NCBI GenBank assembly: GCA_021390615.1
Contig: JAJEJU010000016.1
Coordinates: forward strand, 1-64,000
From: Rhodanobacteraceae bacterium ZG21-1
Lineage (GTDB): Bacteria; Pseudomonadota; Gammaproteobacteria; Xanthomonadales; Rhodanobacteraceae
DNA length: 64,000 nt
Reading direction: 5' to 3'
This document shows, in pieces, positions 55,001 to 58,861 of this stretch. How positions within the stretch are numbered: position 1 is the stretch's first letter; every line of letters starts with the position of its first letter. The notes below the pieces were generated by a model, which saw only the letters and a list, made by a program, of their open reading frames with translations, did not search any database and had not been told where the DNA came from. A program made the translations under genes and the position numbers.

Positions 55001-56205
55001 ATGCAGCCAATAACGTGTTGACTGGGGCTGTCGACACACTCATCAACATAGCCTATCAGCCGGTCGCACAAGTACATGACCTGTCACTGGTTGCATACGG
55101 CTTGGTCGACCATGCGATTACCGGGGAGATATATCAACCGGACTACTGGAGCAATACGGGGCAGGAAGCGGTGACGGATCGTGATCCGTCGGATCATATG
55201 GTTGAGAACCTCCTAGCTTCAAATCCTGTGACAGGAAGTGCAGTGTTCGGTTGGAATCTAGGCACGGCCATTTCCAATGGCGACGCCAAGAGCGTCGAAA
55301 CGCAGCTGGGTGGCCTGTTCGGCGCGCTGGCCTTGGGTAAGGTCGGCTTAGAGGGCGAGCCTTCGCCTTCCCTAAGCGAACGGATTGACCCTACGCTGTC
55401 GAACGAGTCGCTCTCGAGCATTGATCCAGGACCTGAATTGGGGCCAAGACTGTCCGGCGATATAGGCGCGACCGATCCCATGGAGAGTCAGCAGCCTTCA
55501 GTGGATCAGGAGTTCAAGGAGGCTGGGGGTGGTAGAAACGAGCTTGAGCCTGAGATTGAAAGCCAATCTTTAGATGAGGATACTTTCGAGCCGCCCTCTT
55601 CCGAAGAAGGGGCTGATCCCGTGGAGGGTCAGCAGCCTCCAGTCGATCAGGAGTTCAGGGAGGTTGAGGGCGGTAGAGACGAGGTTGATCCACAGATTAG
55701 TCCGCTCGGCAGTGCAAAGGCTGATGGAGTGGGCGGAGCCAACGAAATTGGTATTCCAGCTGCCCGAGCTACAAATCCACTAAGCCCAGTTCTTGAGTAT
55801 GACGCCCAGGGTAATGAAATTTACTACCGAGCTATGAGGAACTCGAACTACAGAGCTCTTGTGGAGAACGGGAGACTCACAGGTACTGGTGAGACGTCTC
55901 TGGCTCCGCTGGAAGCGTATTCTTCGGGATATAGAGGAGTGCTGGTGCGCCTTACGACGAGGCCGGGGACATCCGCCCAGCTGCAGGAGATCGGCATAGC
56001 GGCAAACGAGCCAGCATCAGCTCAATTTCCTAATATGTCAACTAGAACAGGGGCTTGGAGCCAAACTAATGCAAGGTTTAAAGTTGAGGCCACTGGCGTT
56101 ATGAATATTAACGAAGGCCTTGGTATCATGAATACCCAGATTGGGAAAGGGGCTGCGTTGGATATCTTTAATGATAATTTATTGCGCTTTGAACGCCTAA
56201 ACTAG
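37072..56205 (+). CDS. Giant YD-repeat (Rhs-like) polymorphic toxin protein
   Basis: An uninterrupted frame of 6377 codons starting at GTG 37072 behind GGAAGGA. Residues 1-80 have no Sec signal; they contain GNGLGLGNTSLKQLG and NVATGNLVLQSQDEGL. Most of the protein is YD repeats (YDxxGxL...TYxY), expected to wind into a hollow beta shell. Inserted parts: nine ~80-residue repeats (about 664-1402); a 3.27-kb super-repeat; two jelly-roll-like modules (about 4578-4918); a LysM domain (about 5455-5505, VVQTGDTLQSIAQ); a hydrophobic helix (about 5551-5576) and Gly/Ala-rich zone; a Gln/Ser/Ala helical stretch; a duplicated acidic linker; and a C-terminal tip of about 135 residues. The usual Rhs core signature with DPxGL is not visible. 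Likely a contact- or secretion-dependent antibacterial effector with its immunity gene next; the export route is unknown. Confidence 0.9.
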   Translation: MTAVPKTVAHAQGDTTMVAVIAGNGLGLGNTSLKQLGQAQGGQASIGQAQVNQYLNVATGNLVLQSQDEGLVFDGLPLDVLRTYNSQGQLNGSAGWMFGFGQSISGLSGAVNTAGSSVVRTDADGSSVTYVYDASRGLYVSSGQSGAEDTLAWNAGTSSWSWTDGSSRQQETYNAGGQLTTLSNEETGANYSFSYSNGLLSQIAAGDGDTLLFGYNTNGQLISLSIQEVPPGQTAAVTRQQVSYGYDAQGRLSTVTTTLASDTDNSTASYTTTYTYDGSSDRVASVSQSDGTTVSYTYTEDSQGAYQVTGITTGSGAAAQTVALSYGAGSTTVTDALGHATTYQYNAAGELAGVVAPAVNGSSPTTSYSYDSNGNLLTATDPDGAVTRYQYDANGNLLSVEDGQGNTVSYTYNADDQVTSKTTYTVPAQGAPGQSGYVAPTGAQTTYYVYNANDQLAYTVDPLGQVSENDYTTSGTGLSQLTTTRQYLGASYDIGTLSPAAPPTLAALLAWTQSGAVQATLGHSSRTDYSYDARGQLASKTQWDAVDASGNGVLDSGTVVTTTTYDAQGRLLQTATQTGANHATPQTTSYAYDGLGRLIASTDPLGHATTYLYNDSANTLAITQANGLVTTQVRNSAGLLVSSTQSATSVPGQDGGTSTSSIADQVNLTIDDAQGRPMAQLEYRSLYLGNATTPTYGEFVTTASYDSNGNLVGTTTYAVPLTAKQVAMLQSNPTWANLQSMLTPSANDQATLTIYDDQHRLVAQVATNAYIGNQPVNGDFVTTTSYDASGNVIETRLYATPLTALQAAALMANPTVGTLQAMLASSAQDEVTLSIYDSQNRQVGGVSYQFLKLPNGQNGAWGEYASVTSYDANGKVVGTTQYATPLTSDQVTALQSNLTLANLESTVPASSNDQVTLSIYDQNGNQVAGLAYQALQGANPPVYGEYAQIGSRTYATALNATQIGLLQANPTLDNLQSMVVGGADDRLNLTIYDNQGRTQARVGYQTLQINGNLVSGDFVTEYLYGAQGTGTVLYATPLTETQISSLQNDASWLNLQPMLTPSTYDQLAISISDGAGNSATIGTSASLLADDSLMSGLGAQFAGGMYIMAQTQSGSIYNTSLYGTPLSLAQITSLENNPTWATVQSMLSPSNNDIHEMSFNDSTTGQSATVAWSLGTSDSDGSPVSAVTVDYTSNNASIGSATYTNSLTAADITSLQANATMANLQPMLASSSNYQVGIQVSIAGFGLLTVAYQNAGQSITGQPGEYVTQVGYNSSGLTIGSITYAHALTAAQALSLLENPTLDNLNTMLVHSSADQVSINIYDSHYRVVAQISSATLPLPGNGSQNGPSGIYVTLTSFAANGEMVGSTILGTPITTAQAESLFDNPTSDHLQSIINADGLANGGADSETTQFIYNAAGQEVATIDPAGNVSYTFYDADGRVSGTVDANGAVTAYTYDADGRVTQTTQYGTTIDPSSWISNGALTSSYPAGLPLPASTGTDRTSTTIYDAAGEKVATIDPAGYATVTRYDGDGNVVAVTQYATALTSSLGSAPTLANLQVALTTSAADRTTQTIYDADQRPVATIDAAGYVVTLSYDANDEVVQQTAYATALTAKQLGELGDAPSLSTLQADLATSVQDQTTRSYYDGTGRLVAQVDADGYLTVTSYDTETNTTTTTRYATALSIAQLGALTGAETTADLVGLLGSSTANEQSSVTYDADDQVVSRTAADGTVTTYQYNSVGQVLSATITPASGQGAPRTTSATYDAFGNLLTSTDASGATTTYTYNALNQRTEATDVLGNSTWYSYDADGQLVYAVQGQPSGGALNALGNVTAYAYNAFGQVATTTVYAAQLTLNTAAGDSGSTLNPGTATLTQVAAAVAALPASANDANATSSTTYDARGQVATVTDGDGYLTAYQYDAFGDRTQVQQQIIAPGSALSAANSTTRTYGYDSRGELIVETDGVGTAAARSTGNTYDAFGRVSSSTDGNGNVIQYSYDHLGRQLASSQTVDGQLRTTQASYDAYGRVVSQTDALGNVTTYQYDLATHTTTVTTPLGVTSQTVRDAYGDTVSVADGAGNATSYTYDGDSRLLTSTDALGATSSNQYDADGNLIRSTDAAGQVVTYTYDASGRVLSKTVDPTGQALTTSYAYDGAGRLLSMTDPMGVATTYSYYDADGNVLSEMQDAGTGEINLTTTYTYDGAGNVLTKTLGSGATTSTTQYVYDALGQLVQSIVDPAGLKLTTSYAYDANGNPVASTDPNGNTTYTIYDQANEAVYTITPAGAQGAGEGVLTQHWYDADGRLVATRTYDSLVAIGSLSNLAGGSVAGNLAAGASLATGAATANDPISYNLYDADGRLRYSIDALGEVIETRYNALGQVAETLAYATPITLTAALDGALRAGTAQASDMQQALSNAGDSDATARVNYAYYDADGRQVYSITPKLVNGTLAAVVSQTQYDADGRVIARSVYGVPLALSAVGGSATTASIAQAVAQANTPATTQTTQIIYNAAGEQVAQVDPNGNPSFTFYDKDGRVVVTVSTSGAVVKYTRDALGRVTEQYAYIEPAQTSGWLVNGAVTVTAAQALPQAYQFSDRITLTTYDAMGRVATTTRYAQVASTETYDPTTGQVTVSYNYSGGDTLTYSYDAASRVVEQQDDGFYTEAASASNGYVATPESSTRTTRLFYDADGNTIGTLDANGYLTTEVYDAAGQRTQTTAYATVTNAALQATGTLAQLTPASSASDQITSNYYDAQGNLLGTLDADGYFTQYTYDLDDQRLSTTRYATAVSGSATASLTSILSALAGTAAQQTLNSYDAYGDLLSQTNPQGVTTQYSYDPAGQVVQTTVAAGTADARTSSASYDAFGNQLSSTDAMGRTTTYAYDLDGNRTLATDALGNKTWYVYYPDGQLYFTIRGVADSNGNSNALGEVSETAHDVFGDLGGSYVFAARITIGSGFTPTSRSMSALMSPILVADINESANADHDRMIGYSYDLEGRVTSESVNYSSFIQDTYDGFGDVVLAQSGDGNYYDALTTTYTYDNMGDVTGQVDAGQYYGGQLRTQSWTYDAFGNKASYTDGDGSVTTYTYDNLDQQLSQSLTVQGQARTTSTRYDAYGRVLSSTDAMGLVTSYAYDDAARTLTVTAPGGLTTVTAYNREGQTIAVTDPAGNTTRYQYDADGELQQTIQADGGTVTNAYDNAGNLTQTTDADGHVVAYTYDAAGRVLTQTVDPNGLKLVTTYVYDGRGLKVAVTDPTGIVTTYAYDGNGNVLERVQDAGTASTHQNLTTDYTYNRYNEVTKSVSQNGNNGNGESDYTYDSLGRLTSELLDTGGIYNSIYSYDPDGNLISTSNGDPGGVYNLYNEAGELIYQIDQDAGGFGEFAWKKGLVTQYSYNADGQVVAKRQYATALSASQINAISNAIDSDDGLEAQLSNAAAQLTTSVDDHVSYQVYNANGQLQYSIDPTGAVTETLYNSAGQVSGSLAYAAPISVSSSLASALQAATATPADVQSALTAAGDSDATARATYTYYDDMGRVSLVVSSASLGGQSGGLVQQTQYDADGNVIAQIQYGALLPASQFGAGATTASIESYLAGVSAQHTTRSVYDAAGRKVYQIDAAGNVTQTEYDADGRASWTLQYAHPIGTPAGWDAVDVAAAVQAANPDTTQMRGTGNVYDSVGNLVETLSTQSSTPTAKYTYDARGLKLSYTDGNGNTWQYAYDEAGNLSQETSPLVAVASYGSDGSYQGTVQASIVTTYEYANDGTLSSKTVQALNAQGQSLLAQGVGITNYQYDSDGNLFEVQLSGPGAVNPSTGVVTYNGNPPTTTISYDAFGHAVASEDANGNDAYNVYDLDGRLAYAVDGDGYVTGYQYNAYGQQTAVTRYAEPIDTSALVSSQSWVPGQPLSMEQLQSSLDPSSADRTITTTYDIQGNKLSVTQPAITYTNSNGSASSGSPVTQYTYDAYGNVTSQSLLVQGTPGQAGAVWATSYYYYDALGHQTMAVDPLGYVTSTTYDAFGDVSSTTQWATAIGTGGLVAGGAPPALPPAGNAATTGLDRVTQYTYDNNGNKTGESVLRSYINAQGQPVTGFVTTSYGYDGDNHVTTVTENGNTVITAYDALGRIISVTGPQVQVLVANWQALLEANPSLTLASPSLYTTAAQVVSYSYDALGNKLVQTVGSTGSTQSVSTYYQYDANGHAVAELTPLDGSAPNWTSNQARFMAYDANGNLISQSYTLTGNDTTSTTVTTNYSYDADNQQIASITWRSSIPSPDAATSTTYDAFGEVVASGDGVVNNVVTTYDNDGNKLTSTDPKTGELHTYGYNLAGQLLTDTVPLAASVGGTAQTIYTRDLDGRAVAEQGPSTNAASGESSGIVHASYDAWGNVLSSTDANGNTTTYTYNERNDIVVETEAAVAVVGIDGSSTTTTPVKTAAYDADGNLVASTDENGNVTRTVYNALGQVVQTSNGAGATSLTGYDALGNQVAGQDGNGNLSFTNVDALGRTVQQGSFVLAAAGNSRQLVWRQAYVLDQNGDHIISYDGIGSAYLQGGDGTDAALHATFDGYDSQKRVIWSQDAAQRAASSASAHGLGNYGTGSWTQQPTNPNFAQGSTGWTLDPGFIAGSYSVDGQSWGMVYTGTNNPNGGEGTAVNQDKVPVVPGQTITAHGHFDVVGEHGGGAIGIVWYDANGNALPASEQPSNNDIVSAGNGPGVSALTATAPPGAAYAAIVFGCTNYNIGSAIYISNVSWTYVPPAYITSVGTGNGGVVVSLPSGSFTDQPTNQDFEQGAAGWNLGTGWSVVQASNAANGKMVGAYGGPGINSMINQDRVPVVAGQTISASVDVSLYLAPFLSQAAGAVLIVWYDANGNQIGVSEGNVVASDHKGAWVSSNVTASAPAGAAFAAIGVSGNASNGGGLEVDAARWNYQYVPQVPTGVVQNTYVYNQDGQLVSETTADGDTESWQYNAYGQVTQHTDLNGANYTYSYDANTGAETGESDNWSPTGQTAMPGYVSAPITTPNSETLTYNANGQVATETFADGSSYSYQYDANGNLIREEDLTHDGNDKLVHTVTQTSYDSHNRISQVVQTDEVTGAVVLDENFSYDAAGNRREVSASSHGSTQAAWYTYDGDNRVMVSDGTLQNGQIVVSSAAASYENFYDANGNVVQILTLGANGDSLVQRNHYDAYNELVQADYAVDTTTGGASDGVQQLISYDADGHALVTQTYYALDATIQVQQPGNPNDPNGNGSQTETVNVGGQLESATVNFYDAVGRLSESQTFGNPSNWDGTGGAAPTTPPTPDATTYGSLQLQSEVVYQGPNGTPGYDAEGNVVGYQYRDSSGRVDQYQVFYLKKDSYLQANTTGSNISGTANVQPATTTVVYDTRGNQVAVEQHTEDPSGTIDDTVHVFAYNGQGEIIERQDGTGSSGSTLDQGSSPATEVQHYVYANGQQLAHFDDAGTLDVLDEVTAFSSNNNSPDSYVVQTGDTLQSIAQMEYGNASLWYVLAQANGLSGDSSLALGQRLFIPAVTTHSNTSNTFAPYNPGSILGNTTPSLPSITPPPTSAPSSANCNVLAEIVVVAVTIVVTVLTYGATSELLYGEAAALTAGEAATVGAIAGAAGSVAGQLTGEAEGIQHGFNWGGVLEGAIGGAIGAGVTTGLSQSATFASSTSANGLNVGGDLVQGAASYLGNDIAAKLSGQSAHFSWAGLVAGSVASVASGEIGPTQTQSMYGQAGDSSELDRVFSAATGDVVDRELADLLGDAHLPSWTQVGEDIAGYAIGEPVGSYLSAQAQQGIQAYQAQQSRQEVDALNTSADQYIADQQSSIQVSEDGQTAAMAQQDFAGMGQSALDGQGAGQSSSQIAQLQSMAQALRDSIDNPSMDSDAVDRATAALSQALDDVQAGSVNAAQSVAQARSVVSSAIGQPVGDVNTATGAINVDIYGGRSSQSDQGAYTGQAGWYNTDTDVLTGNVNGMAGSYSTDQGSSAGNELHGPGWAQRLGYAANNVLTGAVDTLINIAYQPVAQVHDLSLVAYGLVDHAITGEIYQPDYWSNTGQEAVTDRDPSDHMVENLLASNPVTGSAVFGWNLGTAISNGDAKSVETQLGGLFGALALGKVGLEGEPSPSLSERIDPTLSNESLSSIDPGPELGPRLSGDIGATDPMESQQPSVDQEFKEAGGGRNELEPEIESQSLDEDTFEPPSSEEGADPVEGQQPPVDQEFREVEGGRDEVDPQISPLGSAKADGVGGANEIGIPAARATNPLSPVLEYDAQGNEIYYRAMRNSNYRALVENGRLTGTGETSLAPLEAYSSGYRGVLVRLTTRPGTSAQLQEIGIAANEPASAQFPNMSTRTGAWSQTNARFKVEATGVMNINEGLGIMNTQIGKGAALDIFNDNLLRFERLN
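39052..41280 (+). repeat. Nine ~80-residue repeats inside the giant protein
   Basis: Each unit starts with D(Q/E/R)x(T/N)LxIYD, passes through a variable Tyr-rich strand region and ends with YATPLTxxQ(V/I)xxLQxNPTxxNLQxML plus a short Ser/Asn linker. Nine units run in tandem with strong divergence (units 6-8 have largely lost the IYD part). The C-terminal half of each unit looks helical, unlike ordinary YD repeats. Similar half-units recur later near 41.6-42.2 kb. Confidence 0.75.
41311..47852 (+). repeat. 3.27-kb super-repeat in the giant gene, two copies and the start of a third
   Basis: A block beginning with (I/V)YNAAGxxVAxxDPxGN occurs at 41311, 44584 and 47853, that is at intervals of 3273 and 3269 bp. 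Matching order is kept inside each copy: the ASYDAFGN...LGN(S/K)TWY block, the SYDAYGRVxSxTDAxG block, the KTVDPxG/QTVDPNG block, MQDAGT/VQDAGT and AGDSDATAR. The copies are diverged at about protein-family level, so the duplication is old. Confidence 0.7.
50806..51828 (+). other. Two tandem jelly-roll-like modules in the giant protein
   Basis: Two units of about 155 residues begin with QQPTNPNFAQGSTGW and DQPTNQDFEQGAAGW and share QDxVPVV(P/A)GQTI, IVWYDANGN, A(P/S)AGAA(Y/F)AAI and a final W(T/N)Y strand. The layout is that of carbohydrate-binding-like beta-sandwiches. The second unit plus the YD repeat after it is the sequence found again in the orphan fragments at 58.2 and 60.5 kb. Confidence 0.65.
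55472..55701 (+). repeat. Duplicated acidic linker just before the toxin tip
   Basis: Codons for ATDPMESQQPSVDQEFKEAG (from 55468) are followed 141 bp later by GADPVEGQQPPVDQEFREVE. The 47-codon period is exact and about 85 percent of bases in the 90-bp cores agree by eye. Direct duplication at the junction between shell and tip. Confidence 0.8.
55798..56205 (+). other. C-terminal tip domain of the giant protein (candidate toxin)
   Basis: About 135 residues beginning YDAQGNEIYYRAMRNSNY, then NGRLTGTGETSLAPLEAYSSGY, VLVRLTTRPGTSAQLQEIG and ending LGIMNTQIGKGAALDIFNDN. The opening YRAM...L..TG pattern is reminiscent of polymorphic-toxin domains that start like ADP-ribosyltransferase-type tips, but no catalytic set is certain. 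Codon use and G+C fall sharply here, as expected of an exchangeable tip. Confidence 0.55.
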
Positions 56206-56207
56206 GA

Positions 56208-56675
56208 ATGATGCTGATGTATATCAAGAATAAGCAAGGTAAGTTGGTTTACCAACTTGAAAAAGATCTGGCTGCTAATCCGGATCGCATAACTAGGGCG
56301 CGAGAATTAACTTTGGATATTTCACGACCATATATGGGGTTGAGCGGAGAGAATGGGCTTTTTGCATCGCAGGATTGGTGGCGTTCTATAGATGAGGGGC
56401 GAATCGAAGTTCGCTTCTATACGGGGGTGGTCCAGTGCTTGTACGTGGCTGGTCAAGATTCAGAGGATGATGCGCCGAATGACTTTGAATACTTATGTGA
56501 TGACGGATCAGTGAGAAGCGAAACATGCGTTGCAAATAATGCTGAAGATTATAATTTGTATCGTTTAGGAGCCGATGTCGTTTTGGCTTACGCTTTAGAT
56601 AAGCTAAAAAAGCAGCCGGCGGAAAATGGCGGGTCGAATTTCGCAGAAGTGCTTCTCGAAATTGTTATTGTATAA
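56208..56675 (+). CDS. Candidate cognate immunity protein of the giant toxin
   Basis: A 155-residue acidic protein not recognised by family. It begins two bases after the stop of the giant gene, the standard place for the immunity gene of an Rhs or CDI tip. ATG codons at 56208, 56211 and 56217 compete; the AGGA at 56204-56207 is best spaced for 56217 (MYIKNKQGKLVYQ). The sequence has a Trp/Asp-rich middle (ASQDWWRSIDEGRIEVRFY) and a Leu/Ile/Val-rich C terminus; no signal peptide or membrane helix, so it acts in the cytosol. Low G+C compared with the shell. Immunity function is inferred from position and size only. Confidence 0.6.
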   Translation: MMLMYIKNKQGKLVYQLEKDLAANPDRITRARELTLDISRPYMGLSGENGLFASQDWWRSIDEGRIEVRFYTGVVQCLYVAGQDSEDDAPNDFEYLCDDGSVRSETCVANNAEDYNLYRLGADVVLAYALDKLKKQPAENGGSNFAEVLLEIVIV

Positions 56676-57131
56676 GATTTTGTGCGTCCGGGGTTTATTG
56701 TTGATTCGCCTGAAAATCAAATTCAAAGGTGTTGAGTTTCTTTTTTAATTCATTTTCGAGTACGTAATGTATGATCTGCTATTGTGGATGGGTGCATGTG
56801 TGGCGCAAATAAGGAAATTTGCTCTGGCGTTGACTCTGCTTGTGAAGTCGGATGCTTGATTTCTGAGCGTTAACTGCACTTTTTGCTGAGCTCGATACAC
56901 GAATTCGACACTCAAGCTCGCATCAGTCCAGTCGCTTCTCTACGCGAAGCGGGCAAGAGGCGTAATGCGGGATGCATCAATGTATGGGTGCTCGCACTGC
57001 AGAAAGCCGTCCTATGCATCGAGCCACAGGTTGCGCTTCGAGTGTTTAGTGGCGCAGGATATAAAGATAGCCTATGGTGCATACATCGAGAAAGTTTACG
57101 ATTTCGATATCGGAAGGTGGGTGCCAAGGCA
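56676..57131. other. Low-G+C spacer between immunity-like genes
   Basis: 456 bp without a convincing start. An open frame joins the next gene in phase from 56883, but the upstream part has no ribosome-binding site and looks like read-through. Contains the first copy of a 66-bp repeat (56841-56906). Confidence 0.5.
56841..56906 (+). repeat. Cassette-border repeat, copy A
   Basis: Runs from TGTGAAGT to GAATTC and shares AGCGTTAA, GCTGAG and GATACA-GAATTC with the segment at 58123-58191. The two copies bracket the 57.1 and 57.6 kb genes. Confidence 0.6.
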
Positions 57132-57539
57132 ATGAATATCGAACTTAATTCTCCTGTTGTTGAGCTCAAAAAGCTTTGTCGAATAGTGCGTCAAGCAGAA
57201 GATGATTACGAGGATGATATAGAGCCATTCTATGAGAAACTACTTGAGTTTATGAAAGTCAGGGCGAACTCAAGGCAGGAATTTGGTCAAGATATTGTTG
57301 ATGCAGTACGGCATATCAAAAATGCTAGAAAAAATGGGCGCGGAGACCTATCTGTTGATGCAATTGCATATTGCATGCACGATCTGCGTTGGGAGGAGGT
57401 ATTGAGTGCGGCTCTTGGGGAGCATTGCAGCTATTTCGTTCCTAGGAGAGATTCAACATTGGTTTGTCTCATCGAGGCGTTTAATGATGATTGGCCCGAG
57501 GCGGAGGACTACATTAGATATAAAGCTCGATCCATTTGA
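57132..57539 (+). CDS. Hypothetical immunity-like protein
   Basis: A 135-residue, strongly acidic, mostly alpha-helical protein (VVELKKLCRIVRQAEDDYEDDIEPFYEKLLEFMK; then AVRHIKNARKNGRGDLSVDAIAYCMHDLRWEEVL). No family was recognised. Size, charge, low G+C and position in the array suggest an orphan immunity protein. The ATG at 57132 follows a GGTGGG purine-rich stretch; the frame is open further upstream but without an initiation signal. Confidence 0.55.
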   Translation: MNIELNSPVVELKKLCRIVRQAEDDYEDDIEPFYEKLLEFMKVRANSRQEFGQDIVDAVRHIKNARKNGRGDLSVDAIAYCMHDLRWEEVLSAALGEHCSYFVPRRDSTLVCLIEAFNDDWPEAEDYIRYKARSI

Positions 57540-57617
57540 CTGCATTACCTGCTGTTCAATTAGAAATCATCAAGGCGTTTGCTCGGCGATGTTCTGCCGT
57601 TTTGATTGGAGGGGCTG

Positions 57618-58055
57618 ATGAATCGAGTCTCTTATGAGCTCTTGGAGCCCTATGTCGACCATCTTTTGATGGGGTATAAAGGCGTTCCATTTACAGGGGT
57701 GGCTGTCGAATATACGTACGACCAAAAAGTTCTGGCGGAGGTGTCGTACATTAACGGTCAACGTAATGGCCGGGCGGTAGAATGGGCGGAGTCTGGCCGC
57801 ATGCTTCGCAATCAAAACTATAAGTTTGATTCACTTAACGGCGCATGTAAAGAATGGTTTGAGAGTGGCATGCCTCGAATTGAGGCTGAATATGAGCTTG
57901 GCATTTGCAAGAGTAGGACGGAGTGGGATGAGAGTGGTGGGCTTGTCTCGGACTTTCGCTTGACGGAATCAGATCCGCAATTCAAAACTCTTTTGCAATT
58001 AAGGAAAGCGTACGCAATGCGCTTTGCAACCGGTGCCGATGATGCTGTCCCTTAA
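57618..58055 (+). CDS. MORN-like YwqK-family antitoxin/immunity protein
   Basis: A 145-residue protein built of MORN-like strand pairs: FTGVAVEYTYDQKVLAEVSYINGQRNGRAVEW, LNGACKEWFESGMPRIEAEYELG. This is the pattern of proteins annotated as toxin-antitoxin system YwqK family antitoxins, commonly found beside Rhs and other polymorphic toxins. A perfect GGAGGGG precedes ATG 57618. No toxin domain lies next to it, so its partner has been lost or is elsewhere. Confidence 0.75.
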   Translation: MNRVSYELLEPYVDHLLMGYKGVPFTGVAVEYTYDQKVLAEVSYINGQRNGRAVEWAESGRMLRNQNYKFDSLNGACKEWFESGMPRIEAEYELGICKSRTEWDESGGLVSDFRLTESDPQFKTLLQLRKAYAMRFATGADDAVP

Positions 58056-58122
58056 CGCTGGATGCATCTGAGTGCCTCCCGAATACTGATTGAGGAGAGT
58101 TTGCGCTTCGATCAATAATGTT

Positions 58123-58191
58123 TGTGAAGTAAGGGCTTTATTGCGCAGCGTTAAGCACACTGAGTGCTCGCTGAGTTTGATACATGAATTC
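58123..58191 (+). repeat. Cassette-border repeat, copy B
   Basis: Second copy of the segment at 56841-56906, 69 bp, ending GAATTC at 58191, eleven bases before the orphan rhs fragment starts. Similarity is clear but interrupted. Confidence 0.6.
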
Positions 58192-58202
58192 AGCGGACTG
58201 AT

Positions 58203-58689
58203 TGTGGTACGACGCCAACGGCAACCAGATCGGCATCAGCGAAGGCAACGTGGTGGCGAGCGATCACAAGGGTGCTTGGGTAAGCTCCAACGTCACCGCC
58301 TCGGCGCCGGCGGGCGCGGCCTTCGCGGCGATCGGGGTGTCCGGCAACGTCAGCAACGGCGGCGGGCTGGAAGTGGATGCGGCGCGCTGGAACTACCAGT
58401 ACGTGCCGCAGGTGCCCACCGGGGTGGTGCAGAACACCTACGTCTACAACCCGGATGGCGAGCTGGTCAGCGGGACTACCGCCGACGGCGACACCGAGAG
58501 CTGGCAGTACAACGCCTACGGCCAGCTGACCCAGCACACCGACCTCAATGGCGCGAACTACACCTACAGCTACGACGCCAACACCGGCGCCGAGACCGGC
58601 GAGAGCGACAACTGGTCGCCGACCGGCCAGACCGCGGTGCCGGGCTACGTCAGTGCGCCGATCACCACGCCCAACAGCGGAACCCTCAC
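58203..58689 (+). pseudogene. Orphan rhs fragment 1
   Basis: 487 bp aligning without gaps to 51596-52082 of the giant gene (offset 6607) with about 20 differences, that is about 96 percent identity. It encodes the last half of a jelly-roll module and the YD repeats that follow. It has no start and ends abruptly where the TGTTGA end of the next element begins, giving GTLTC-stop. Four clusters of differences are shared with fragment 2 and not with the giant gene. Confidence 0.85.
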
Positions 58690-58690
58690 G

Positions 58691-58854
58691 TGTTGAGTTC
58701 CATCCAAATCTGAGCCACTTCAGATCGGAATTTCCATCGAAATTTGAGCCATGCCCTGCTATGTTCCACTCATTGCCCGAGCTCAGTCGCACCGAAATTG
58801 ATAGTTTATTTTCCGATGAAAAATCCGGCTCAATCCTATGCGGAAATCAACAAC
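58691..58854 (+). repeat. Left 164-bp inverted repeat
   Basis: Begins TGTTGAGTTCCATCC directly after the last base of rhs homology and ends eight bases before the passenger gene's ATG at 58862. Confidence 0.75.
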
Positions 58855-58861
58855 GCAGGCT

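Noticed and set aside
56883-57131. Upstream in-frame extension of the 57.1-kb gene
   Set aside because: No initiation signal; it includes part of a repeat that is non-coding at its other copy, so it is probably read-through.
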